Assembly (NCBI GenBank): GCA_934045905.1
Contig: OW203762.1
Coordinates: 2,480,001-2,544,000 of the forward strand
Reading direction: 5' to 3'
DNA from: Leuctra nigra
Lineage: Eukaryota > Arthropoda > Insecta > Plecoptera > Leuctridae
Length of the DNA stretch: 64,000 nt
A program made the translations under genes and the position numbers. Numbering within the stretch: position 1 is the first letter of the stretch; each line of letters opens with the position of its first letter. Of the stretch, positions 21,501 through 33,116 are shown one piece after another. Below the pieces are notes generated by a model. That model did not search any database. It was not told where the DNA came from and saw nothing but the letters and a program-made list of their open reading frames with translations.

Positions 21501-24193
21501 GTCACATCACACATTAGGCCGAAGTACGGCGTGTGTCGTCTGGAAGCAGACAGAGATCTAACAAATAAGATGAACCCATCACACGTCACATCACACATTA
21601 GGCCGAAGTACGGCGTGTGTCGTCTGGAAGCAGACAGAGATCTAACAAATAAGATGAACCTATCACACGTCACATCACACATTAGGCCGAAGTACGGCGT
21701 GTGTCGTCTGGAAGCAGACAGAGATCTAACAAATAAGATGAACCCATCACACGTCACATCACACATTAGGCCGAAGTACGGCGTGTGTCGTCTGGAAGCA
21801 GACAGAGATCTAACAAATAAGATGAAAATATTACACGTCACATCACACATTAGGCCGAAGTACGGCGTGTGTCGTCTGGAAGCAGACAGAGATCTAACAA
21901 ATAAGATGAACCTATCACACGTCACATCACACATTAGGCCGAAGTACGGCGTGTGTCGTCTGGAAGCAGACAGAGATCTAACAAATAAGATGAACCTATC
22001 ACACGTCACATCACACATTAGGCCGAAGTACGGCGTGTGTCGTCTGGAAGCAGACAGAGATCTAACAAATAAGACGAACCCATCACACGTCACATCACAC
22101 ATTAGGCCGAAGTACGGCGTGTGTCGTCTGGAAGCAGACAGAGATCTAACAAATAAGATGAACCTATCACACGTCACATCACACATTAGGCCGAAGTACG
22201 GCGTGTGTCGTCTGGAAGCAGACAGAGATCTAACAAATAAGATGAACCTATCACACGTCACATCACACATTAGGCCGAAGTACGGCGTGTGTCGTCTGGA
22301 AGCAGACAGAGATCTAACAAATAAGATCAACCTATCACACGTCACATCACACATTAGGCCGAAGTACGGCGTGTGTCGTCTGGAAGCAGACAGAGATCTA
22401 ACAAATAAGATGAACCTATCACACGTCACATCACACATTAGGCCGAAGTACGGCGTGTGTCGTCTGGAAGCAGGCAGAGATCTAACAAATAAGATGAACC
22501 TATCACACGTCACATCACACATTAGGCCGAAGTACGGCGTGTGTCGTCTGGAAGCAGACAGAGATCTAACAAATAAGATGAACCTATCACACGTCACATC
22601 ACACATTAGGCCGAAGTACGGCGTGTGTCGTCTGGAAGCAGACAGAGATCTAACAAATAAGATGAACCTATCACACGTCACATCACACATTAGGCCGAAG
22701 TACGGCGTGTGTCGTCTGGAAGCAGACAGAGATCTAACAAATAAGATGAACCTATCACACGTCACATCACACATTAGGCCGAAGTACGGCGTGTGTCGTC
22801 TGGAAGCAGACAGAGATCTAACAAATAAGATGAACCTATCACACGTCACATCACACATTAGGCCGAAGTACGGCGTGTGTCGTCTGGAAGCAGACAGAGA
22901 TCTAACAAATAAGATGAACCTATCACACGTCACATCACACATTAGGCCGAAGTACGGCGTGTGTCGTCTGGAAGCAGACAGAGATCTAACAAATAAGATG
23001 AACCGATCACACGTCACATCACACATTAGGCCGAAGTACGGCGTGTGTCGTCTGGAAGCAGACAGAGATCTAACAAATAAGATGAACCCATCACACGTCA
23101 CATCACACATTAGGCCGAAGTACGGCGTGTGTCGTCTGGAAGCAGACAGAGATCTAACAAATAAGATGAACCTATCACACGTCACATCACACATTAGGCC
23201 GAAGTACGGCGTGTGTCGTCTGGAAGCAGACAGAGATCTAACAAATTAGATGAACCTATCACACGTCACATCACACATTAGGCCGAAGTACGGCGTGTGT
23301 CGTCTGGAAGCAGACAGAGATCTAACAAATAAGATGAACCCATCACACGTCACATCACACATTAGGCCGAAGTACGGCGTGTGTCGTCTGGAAGCAGACA
23401 GAGATCTAACAAATAAGATGAACCTATCACACGTCACATCACACATTAGGCCGAAGTACGGCGTGTGTCGTCTGGAAGCAGACAGAGATCTAACAAATAA
23501 GATGAACCTATCACACGTCACATCACACATTAGGCCGAAGTACGGCGTGTGTCGTCTGGAAGCAGACAGAGATCTAACAAATAAGATGAACCTATCACAC
23601 GTCACATCACACATTAGGCCGAAGTACGGCGTGTGTCGTCTGGAAGCAGACAGAGATCTAACAAATAAGATGAACCTATCACACGTCACATCACACATTA
23701 GGCCGAAGTACGGCGTGTGTCGTCTGGAAGCAGACAGAGATCTAACAAATAAGATGAACCTATCACACGTCACATCACACATTAGGCCGAAGTACGGCGT
23801 GTGTCGTCTGGAAGCAGACAGAGATCTAACAAATAAGATGAACCTATCACACGTCACATCACACATTAGGCCGAAGTACAGCGTGTGTCGTCTGGAAGCA
23901 GACAGAGATCTAACAAATAAGATGAACCTATCACACGTCACATCACACATTAGGCCGAAGTACGGCGTGTGTCGTCTGGAAGCAGACAGAGATCTAACAA
24001 ATAAGATGAACCTATCACACGTCACATCACACATTAGGCCGAAGTACGGCGTGTGTCGTCTGGAAGCAGACAGAGATCTAACAAATAAGATGAACCTATC
24101 ACACGTCACATCACACATTAAGCCGAAGTACGGCGTGTGTCGTCTGGAAGCAGACAGAGATCTAACAAATAAGATGAACCCATCACACGTCAC
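18493..24193. repeat. 84-bp minisatellite made of the Chip intron/exon b boundary, about 68 copies
   Basis: Each unit, read on the minus strand, is 61 nt of intron ending in a polypyrimidine tract and CAG (CTGTCTGCTTCCAG), followed by the first 23 nt of exon b (ACGACACACGCCGTACTTCG and GCC). A CTAAT branch-point-like word lies at the start of the intronic part. Units differ at a few sites, for example AACCTATC or AACCCATC and TACGGCG or TACAGCG. A marked variant pair (GTGTGACGTC with GAAGCACGGC) occurs twice, four units apart (19852 and 20188), a trace of block duplication or conversion. The unit is 28 codons, so frames stay open on both strands. These long frames are not independent genes. 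Confidence 0.97.
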
Positions 24194-25384
24194 CCGGCAG
24201 AATAAAATAAGTGCTTCATTTGGGGCCGGACGTGTCTCACTTTTCATGGAAATAAAAATCAGCGGAAAATTGTGTACAAATCACCTAAAAAGGCGCCAAA
24301 TTTATTTATGTAATTCTACATTCTCTAATATGTTTCCCTTAAAATCGCCGAGCGTCCGTCCGTTTATCATTTAAATAATATGGTGTAAGAAGGTAAAGTC
24401 GACTAAAAACGCGTACGATAATTACATTTCACATTTGTTTTGAACTGAATGGTAGAAATGTTATCAAGCGAGCGACTTCACTTTAAACTTATGGCTCAAA
24501 TTTCTGTTTTTTTATGCATCTGTGTTTTTCGCATTAAATTTTAAACTAAGTAACGGATCTTATCAAATTTTTCAAACAAGATTCATTACTATCCAATGCA
24601 GAAGGCTAATGATTTCCAGCAAAATCGGTATATTAATTTTATCGGAACCTTGATTTGTTTTGGCAATGTGAAAGAAATGTGTTGATTGTGTGGATCATAT
24701 TTCAATTCAATATGGATGTATATGTTTCTGTGAGTTTGGTACGGAATTCCTGTTGGACTTATTTGACACACACATTATGAATCGCATCGCATGCTGTACG
24801 AATGCTCGCTTATCAACGCGTTATACTGAGCGTTTTCCTCGTCGGACGATCCTACTCTCAGGAGGAAGGGAAAGGGTCGGCACTTGGCCGGCTGCCAGCG
24901 TGGAGCGGTCTCTGCATCGATTAGGTCCAGCATAGGCGATCTGGAGGCTGGGACTGGACCTCAGTCAGGTATCACTCACTTCACTCTTCAGGACTGAATA
25001 GCGCAATCCAATGGACACAAATATTACAAGTACAATGTGATAGTAGAATAAGTCGACAAATCACATGAAAATATTTCAAAATAATGTATTTGTAAAATAC
25101 CTACACATATTTATAATACAATACATCTGAGCAGATTTTCTGTCTTTCAAAATCATATCGTAATTATGATCTGGCCAGTAGATTTGGTGCATTATGAGAC
25201 GCTATTTATTGAGTCCTTTGAAAAACAACACTTGGGTATTTTCTGCTTGAGCCAAGTTTGTCACAACATATGATACGAGTTAGTGTTGATGTTGCTGAGG
25301 TAGACTCAAATGGTTGATTGTGAGAACTTTCCTCCGCTCTCAGAGCGGCGAGTCTCCAAACTTCTCTCGTATGTAATGTGCATG
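24194..25384. other. Intronic DNA with a degenerate HINE-like element
   Basis: A 377-bp stretch (about 24466-24842) begins AAGCGAGCGAC and ends with GCTTATCAACGCGTTATACT and GCGTTTTCCT, the two ends of the HINE-like family, so it is probably a diverged or deleted copy. The rest is unrecognised. Confidence 0.5.
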
Positions 25385-25386
25385 TA

Positions 25387-25467
25387 CAGTGAGATCCAGA
25401 AGAAAGCGGTCGTAGCCAGGCAGTGATGCACAGGGGCACTCCGACCGCTTTCTTCTGGATCTCACTG
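25387..25467. mobile_element. 81-bp TA-flanked MITE with perfect ends
   Basis: Inverted ends starting CAGTGAGATCCAGAAGAAAG are perfect over 26 bp, around a 28-bp loop, with TA at 25385-25386 and 25468-25469. This fits a Tc1/mariner-type insertion. It is unrelated in sequence to the 2683 family. Confidence 0.85.
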
Positions 25468-25741
25468 TATAATCCACCCCACTAGATAGCATTGCGCTCA
25501 TAGAATATTTCTTTCTTCGTACAACTATAATACCTGCACCCGCGGTCAGAAGAATTCACTGTAAACAGCGAAGTTGGACTCGAATTACCGTCAATATTTG
25601 TTGAATGGAGAAATAATTCTTAATGAGTTAGTTGAATTGTTCTTGCAATCGAACCCTCCAACTCCACATGCTCGTAATCTACATTTATTTTCTGTATTCG
25701 TCTGGATATCAAGATTTGAAAAATAACTTCGAAGTTTGCAA

Positions 25742-28037
25742 GTGGTGCTTGGTATGTGGTGCTTGGTATGTGGTGCTTGGTATGTGGTGCTTGGTATGTG
25801 GTGCTTGGTATGTGGTGCTTACTGCTTGGTATGTGGTGCTTGTTATGTGGTGCTTGGTATGTGCTGCTTGGTATGTGGTGCTTGGTATGTGCTGCTTGGT
25901 ATGTGGTGCTTGGTATGTGGTGCTTGGTATGTGGTGCTTGGTATGTGGTGCTTGGTATGTGGTGCTTACTGCTTGGTATGTGGTGCTTGGTATGTGGTGC
26001 TTGGTATGTGGTGCTTGGTATGTGGTGCTTGGTATGTGGTGCTTGGTATGTGGTGCTTACTGCTTGGTATGTGGTGCTTGGTATGTGCTGCTTGGTATGT
26101 GCTGCTTGGTATGTGGTGCTTGGTATGTGGTGCTTGGTATGTGGTGCTTGGTATGTGGTGCTTACTGCTTGGTATGTGGTGCTTGGTATGTGGTGCTTGG
26201 TATGTGGTGCTTGGTATGTGGTGCTTGGTATGTGGTGCTTACTGCTTGGTATGTGGTGCTTGGTATGTGGTGCTTGGTATGTGGTGCTTGGTATGTGGTG
26301 CTTGGTATGTGGTGCTTGGTATGTGGTGCTTACTGCTTGGTATGTGGTGCTTGGTATGTGGTGCTTGGTATGTGGTGCTTGGTATGTGGTGCTTACTGCT
26401 TGGTATGTGGTGCTTGGTATGTGGTGCTTGGTATGTGGTGCTTGGTATGTGGTGCTTGGTATGTGGTGCTTGGTATGTGGTGCTTACTGCTTGGTATGTG
26501 GTGCTTGGTATGTGCTGCTTGGTATGTGCTGCTTGGTATGTGGTGCTTGGTATGTGGTGCTTGGTATGTGCTGCTTGGTATGTGGTGCTTGGTATGTGGT
26601 GCTTGGTATGTGGTGCTTGGTATGTGGTGCTTGGTATGTGGTGCTTGGTATGTGGTGCTTGGTATGTGGTGCTTACTGCTTGGTATGTGGTGCTTGGTAT
26701 GTGGTGCTTGGTATGTGGTGCTTGGTATGTGGTGCTTGGTATGTGGTGCTTGGTATGTGGTGCTTGGTATGTGGTGCTTACTGCTTGGTATGTGGTGCTT
26801 GGTATGTGGTGCTTGGTATGTGGTGCTTGGTATGTGGTGCTTGGTATGTGGTGCTTGGTATGTGGTGCTTGGTATGTGGTGCTTGGTATGTGGTGCTTGG
26901 TATGTGGTGCTTACTGCTTGGTATGTGGTGCTTGGTATGTGGTGCTTGGTATGTGGTGCTTGGTATGTGGTGCTTACTGCTTGGTATGTGGTGCTTGGTA
27001 TGTGGTGCTTGGTATGTGGTGCTTGGTATGTGGTGCTTGGTATGTGGTGCTTGGTATGTGGTGCTTGGTATGTGGTGCTTGGTATGTGGTGCTTGGTATG
27101 TGGTGCTTGGTATGTGGTGCTTGGTATGTGGTGCTTGGTATGTGGTGCTTGGTATGTGGTGCTTACTGCTTGGTATGTGGTGCTTGGTATGTGGTGCTTG
27201 GTATGTGGTGCTTGGTATGTGGTGCTTGGTATGTGGTGCTTACTGCTTGGTATGTGGTGCTTGGTATGTGGTGCTTGGTATGTGGTGCTTGGTATGTGGT
27301 GCTTGGTATGTGGTGCTTGGTATGTGGTGCTTGGTATGTGGTGCTTGGTATGTGGTGCTTGGTATGTGGTGCTTGGTATGTGGTGCTTGGTATGTGGTGC
27401 TTGGTATGTGGTGCTTGGTATGTGGTGCTTACTGCTTGGTATGTGGTGCTTGGTATGTGGTGCTTGGTATGTGGTGCTTGGTATGTGGTGCTTGGTATGT
27501 GGTGCTTGGTATGTGGTGCTTGGTATGTGGTGCTTGGTATGTGGTGCTTGGTATGTGGTGCTTGGTATGTGGTGCTTGGTATGTGGTGCTTGGTATGTGG
27601 TGCTTGGTATGTGGTGCTTGGTATGTGGTGCTTGGTATGTGGTGCTTACTGCTTGGTATGTGGTGCTTGGTATGTGGTGCTTGGTATGTGGTGCTTGGTA
27701 TGTGGTGCTTGGTATGTGGTGCTTGGTATGTGGTGCTTGGTATGTGGTGCTTGGTATGTGGTGCTTGGTATGTGGTGCTTGGTATGTGGTGCTTGGTATG
27801 TGGTGCTTGGTATGTGGTGCTTGGTATGTGGTGCTTGGTATGTGGTGCTTGGTATGTGGTGCTTGGTATGTGCTGCTTGGTATGTGGTGCTTGGTATGTG
27901 GTGCTTGGTATGTGGTGCTTGGTATGTGGTGCTTGGTATGTGGTGCTTGGTATGTGGTGCTTGGTATGTGGTGCTTGGTATGTGGTGCTTGGTATGTGGT
28001 GCTTGGTATGTGGTGCTTGGTATGTGGTGCTTGGTAT
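25742..28037. repeat. 14-bp minisatellite (GCTTGGTATGTGGT), about 160 copies
   Basis: Units are almost identical, with some GTGCTG variants. At least 16 half-unit insertions of GCTTACT divide the array into blocks of about 5 to 15 units. Since 14 is not divisible by 3, the plus strand shows the same CLVCGAWYVVLGMW peptide in all three frames, which are artefacts. Strand composition is highly skewed: G and T on plus. Confidence 0.97.
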
Positions 28038-28174
28038 CACTCAGTGTTCGTAAGAGGGAGCTGGTAACATTTGATATCAAGTGACAATAGTCGGTTTTGA
28101 ACGCCACAAAAAAATCCGGGACGTTTTCAAATGTGTAAAATGCATGTTACAACTGACAACGTATAGACAAAACC

Positions 28175-31100
28175 GCTTAATAGTGGAGTAAAGATGTCTA
28201 AAATTAGTGCGTTTGTGATACTATTCGTGAAAATTGGTACCCTTACTAATTTGAGTATGGGAAATCCAAAAATCGATGGCACCAACCTGAGTAATTAATA
28301 CTTTCTGCGTAATTAGCATAATTAGCATAATTAATAAACATGGATAAAACAATATATAATTTTATAATATGACCTTTATGGGTATCCATCGAAAGCTCGT
28401 CATGTCTACAATATATATAAATCATAAAAAGTTAAATTTTTTCATTCACATAATAATTAACCGTATAATTAATTATTTTATAAAAATCGTCATTCAACAA
28501 AAAGCTTAAAATTACCCTCTCAGATTTTTAAGCGAGCGGAGCGAGCGTCTCTACTTGACTCTTGCGGCACTTTCTCTGTGTGTGTGTTTTTTTGTCGTCG
28601 CTTCAACCCAGGTCGCACCGGTCAACGTATCGATCTGAAATTTTGCACACACCTTCATCTCATACTAACTTAGACCTGTATAGTTTTTGAGAAAGATCCG
28701 TCCATAAATAAAAAAAATCGTGTTTTTCCATATAAATAGCATTGTAGGTTCGAGGAGTCCGTTGCGGCCGCTCGATGCACCCCATTCAAAACAAACTCGG
28801 AAGCAGTCAGCTGTCTATAGATTATTGTTAGAATACGTTTTACGGTTAAATAGTTATAGTTATAGCAATACCTGCGAGGTTATAGTTTTTATTTTATTTT
28901 AACCGATAGTATAGGTATTTATTGTTTATAAAAGTTTTAACATGCAGTCTTACTTTCAATCCTTTCAAATGCTAAGCAAATTATTTGTAGACCGGCGAAA
29001 TGTCTGCTTGATTGTAGAAATAGATTGGTTGGTTGGTTGATAAATGAAATTACGTTTATGAATTATTTTATTTATTCAGTCACGTTATATTTATAGTTAC
29101 AATAATACAATGTGTTGGGTAATAGGAAATTGCTCTATTGTACGGAACGGCAAGTAACTGTTTGAATACTATTTCTTAAATAATGTCAAGTTGCCTATTT
29201 TGTGAGTTTCAATCTCTGTATTTATCTGTATTGTTTATGTATCTGTTTTGTTTCTGTAATTATTATTTGGAATAAATCCCTTTGATACACACCTAAATAC
29301 TCCAAAAAATACACATGAGTGTGTGTCTGTTACTAACTTGCAATGAGACACAAATGCAGTTATTTTTTATATAATTTAGTGAATCATAGCTTCTAGCCTT
29401 CAGTATATTATTGCCGTGTTTTAAGGAATTATGGTTCGAGGTTTTGCACGTATCCGTGCTCGCTTATCAACGCGTTACACAGAGCGTTTTCCTAGTGATA
29501 AAACTTGGTAGGATTGGTCACAAGCCCAAAGTAACACATAGGTATTTTTTGGTTTGTCCATTTATTGGGTACTTTTGGATTTCCAGGCCCTCAAATAATC
29601 AAAATTTTGATTTCCATTCCTTCACTTGAATTGTTCTAACTTTTACACCGTTCAACTCAAAAGCTTCGTCTTTTTCTAATTGTGTGAAACTTATTGCTAG
29701 GGACTAAGTAGTAAGTACATTTAAGGGGGGAAAAGTCAAAATTTTGGCTTCCAAATTGCCTATTCACAAAAAAGTATTTTTTGCAATTTATTGAGTAATT
29801 AGTGCGTTTGTGAAAATTGGTGAAAATTGGAAAACGTGAAAATTGGTACCCTTACTAATTCGAGTATGAGGAATCCAAAAATCGATGGCACCAACCTGAG
29901 TAATTAATACTTTCTGCGTAATTAGCATAATTAGAATAATTAATAAAATCGACATAAAAATTACATTATTATATAACGTGGTCTTCATGGGTATCTAAAG
30001 AAAGCTTGTAATGTCCACAATGCATATTAGTCGCCAAAAGTTAATTATAGTCATTAACATAATAATTAATCCACTTATTAATTCATCTGATTAAAATCGC
30101 CATATTCACACAAGGCTGAGATCAAAGATGTTTATGATGAGATAAAAAACAAGGTTTGTAATTTAAGCTTATAAGTAGTATAAACAATTATTCCAAATTT
30201 TGTGTTTAGTTCCTAATTAGCATAATTAATTATGCGTAATTAATTATGCTAATCTCACATTTTGATAGAAATGTCACTTGATATTCAACAAAATTGAGGT
30301 TTTGAAAATTGAATTTTGATTTTATGTAATTAATTGCAATTAAATTTAAATTAATTAATTAACAGAAAATTGTATATTATTGATACGCAACCAAAGGTGG
30401 TTATTCAACACAAGTAACCTATTTGTGATATTAAAACCTCAATTTTGTTGAATTTCAAGTAACATTTTTATCAAAATGTGAGATTAGCATAATTAATTAC
30501 GCATAATTAATTATGCTAATTAGGAACTAAACACAAAATTTGGAATAATTGTTTATACTACTTATAAGCTTAAATTACAAACCTTGTTTTTTATCTCATC
30601 ATAAACATCTTTGATCTCAGCCTTGTGTGAATATGGCGATTTTAATCAGATGAATTAATAAGTGGATTAATTATTATGTTAATGACTATAATTAACTTTT
30701 GGCGACTAATATGCATTGTGGACATTACAAGCTTTCTTTAGATACCCATGAAGACCACGTTATATAATAATGTAATTTTTATGTCGATTTTATTAATTAT
30801 TCTAATTATGCTAATTACGCAGAAAGTACGAATTACTCAGGTTGGTGCCATCGATTTTTGGATTCCTCATACTCGAATTAGTAAGGATACCAATTTTCAC
30901 GTTTTCCAATTTTCACCAATTTTCACAAACGCACTAATTACTCAATAAATTGCAAAAAATACTTTTTTGTGAATAGGCAATTTGGAAGCCAAAATTTTGA
31001 CTTTTCCCCCCTTAAATGTACTTACTACTTAGTCCCTAGCAATAAGTTTCACACAATTAGAAAAAGACGAAGCTTTTGAGTTGAACGGTGTAAAAGTTAG

Positions 31101-31602
31101 AACAATTCAAGTGAAGGAATGGAAATCAAAATTTTGATTATTTGAGGGCCTGGAAATCCAAAAGTACCCAATAAATGGACAAACCAAAAAATACCTATGT
31201 GTTACTTTGGGCTTGTGACCAATCCTACCAAGTTTATCAAAATCTGAGAGGGTAATTTTAAGCTTTTTGTTGAATGACGATTTTTATAAAATAATTAATT
31301 ATACGGTTAATTATTATGTGAATGAAAAAATTTAACTTTTGATGATTTATATATATTGTAGACATGACGAGCTTTCGATGGATACCCATAAAGGTCATAT
31401 TATAAAATTTTATATTGTTTTATCCATGTTTATTAATTATGCTAATTATGCTAATTACGCAGAAAGTATTAATTACTCAGGTTGGTGCCATCGATTTTTG
31501 GATTTTTCCATACTCAAATTAGTAAGGGTACCAATTTTCACGAATAGTATCACAAACGCACTAATTTGCCATTATATAGGACATCTTGACTCCACTATAA
31601 GC
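28175..31602. repeat. Large palindromic element with a short central loop
   Basis: The inner arms (29496-30309 and about 30430-31235) are nearly identical inverted copies of about 800 bp with a loop of about 120 bp. The outer arms continue at 28175-28528 and about 31236-31602, ending in GCTTA/ATAGTGGAGT. The left arm is split by a 966-bp HINE-like insertion. Inside are many TAATTA words. Twin 66-codon frames (29788-29988 minus and 30748-30948 plus) are mirror images in the arms and show only two or so differences. No transposase is visible; it could be a very large foldback transposon. Confidence 0.85.
28530..29495 (+). mobile_element. HINE-like element inserted in the palindrome arm
   Basis: It begins AAGCGAGCGGAGCGAGCGTC and ends with GCTCGCTTATCAACGCG, a small AACGC/GCGTT hairpin and CCTAG. 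The opposite palindrome arm keeps the empty site (CAGATTTTGATAAAC when reverse complemented), so both borders are known to within one or two bases. It is longer than its 0.6-kb relatives at 34080 and 51426 and may contain extra sequence. Confidence 0.7.
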
Positions 31603-32176
31603 TGAATTACATGAAACTTGGAGGGAATATTCATCAGATATTTAGTTGTGGGCTGACTAAGCCCTTTTTCTAATTTTTTGTTTACATTTTTGTAAAAAAA
31701 ATATATTCAACGTACCGGATTTTAAGGTCAAATATTACTGATTTAGTAGGAGCTAGAGTTGCAGTAGGAATGAAGTTATCGAAATTTGGGCCTAGTCAGC
31801 CCATCCGCCCATTCGTTGTGAACAAAATGAGACCTCGTGGAAGTCTGTCTGTAGTGTGAAAGGCTTAAATCGTGACAAAAATAAAAAATAATTAATAAAT
31901 AAGTCAAAATTTTACGGTACAACAATAATGTGTTAAAAAAATATACAGTGAGTTGTAGAATCACTTACTGAATGAGAAAAATGCCCTCTTGACTATTTGA
32001 GTGCAGTACTTTGGACAATATCGTGATTTATATTTTTAATCACGTGGTATCGCTCGAATCGCGTTAAATCCAGGCAAACCATAGGCAGGCCATAGCCCCC
32101 CAGGGGCAAATTTTCCTCATATCAAAAAATAAACTGAGCATTTTACAAAATATCAAAAAATGTAAATAAATAATTT
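31603..32176. other. Intronic DNA, nothing recognised
   Basis: AT-rich, short random frames only. Confidence 0.6.
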
Positions 32177-32270
32177 AATGAATTGGCAGTGGTGACGGTT
32201 TGTTCCGATGAATGTGCTGGTGGCCCTGATAAGGGCCAGTGGTGACGGAACAAACCGTCACCAATTCATT
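32177..32270. mobile_element. 94-bp foldback
   Basis: AATGAATTGG and GGTGACGGTTTGTTCCG at the left are mirrored by CGGAACAAACCGTCACC and CCAATTCATT at the right; GGCCCTGATAAGGGCC forms an inner hairpin. Probably a small MITE; no clear target duplication. Confidence 0.65.
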
Positions 32271-32990
32271 ACAAGATGGTTCCGAAAACGTCCACAATAT
32301 CAAATAATTTAATATATTTTTCTTCAAAATGTTATTTCGAGCCAGTTAGTTGATTAATCTAAAAGATGTGATAATAAGATAACGTTCTTAATATGTAATG
32401 GGTGGGTGAAAGTTTTAACTCTTTGTTTTGTTCTTCTCCCTATCCCATCGTTTATTCCCGCGTCTGATTCAAATGATTTAGATATATCTCGAATCGGTTA
32501 TTAAAATTAATAATTTGTAAATGTCATTTGAACTGTTTTTTTTATAATTGTTGCTCTCCTGCAGTTCTTTTGCACACACTCGTGTGGTTGCAAAAGAATA
32601 CACAGGGGCGCAGTTCAGTTTTCAGTGATTTTTTTAACATCGTCATTATGTCATGATGATATGTCATTACGAAAAAGATTAGTCGAAACCGCGTAAAAAT
32701 GCACTACATGCAATTGCGAAATTGAAAATTTTTCCGGGCCTACGCGGGTGGCTGGGGGGCCCTCCCCCCGACCCCCCATTGATGTCTTGTAAGACACTAT
32801 ACTTTCTGCGTACCCACTACAAAAATCCACCGCACGCCACTACTCAGGCATGGTGTGCACCCCCGAGAATGTCAATAGCCCCCCCGAACAAAAAAGTCTG
32901 AATTCAACACTGAATTCACTTGAGATGATAAAATCCTGCAACATTTACCAATAAAAGAATTTTGCCCGTCAAATCTCATCCCTTATATAT
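32271..32990. other. Intronic DNA, nothing recognised
   Basis: Mixed composition, with a short C-rich patch near 32760-32785. No conserved frame on either strand. Confidence 0.55.
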
Positions 32991-32994
32991 GGAA

Positions 32995-33105
32995 GTGTGT
33001 CGACGCCACAGCTGATTTGCCCAGGAATAGAACCCGGGTCCTACCCTGCACGTTCCACCGCGTGCTTATCATCATGTCGCTACGCTCTGCCCCTCCAGAT
33101 CGTTC
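32995..33105 (-). mobile_element. tRNA-derived SINE-like fragment
   Basis: The minus strand has a B box GGGTTCTATTCC (33024-33035) in a tRNA-like context. No full cloverleaf forms. It abuts the 21-bp array. Confidence 0.35.
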
Positions 33106-33116
33106 GAGTCACGCCA

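Noticed and set aside
18365..23194. 1,609-codon open frame on the minus strand and 449-1,007-codon frames on the plus strand across the 84-bp array
   Set aside because: They arise because an 84-bp unit without stops is repeated. Only the last 25 codons before 18440 are Chip exon b. Both strands are open alike, so openness is not evidence for a separate gene.
18493..24193. CRISPR-like array
   Set aside because: Units are directly contiguous with no unique spacers, in an arthropod intron; it is a minisatellite.
25632..28084. Three overlapping plus-strand frames of about 765-811 codons rich in Cys, Trp and Val
   Set aside because: The same peptide appears in all three frames because the unit is 14 bp. 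No start context, domain or non-repetitive sequence.
29788..30948. Paired 66-codon hydrophobic frames as a small membrane protein
   Set aside because: They are mirror images in the palindrome arms in AT-rich DNA; no start context or homology, so chance is likelier.
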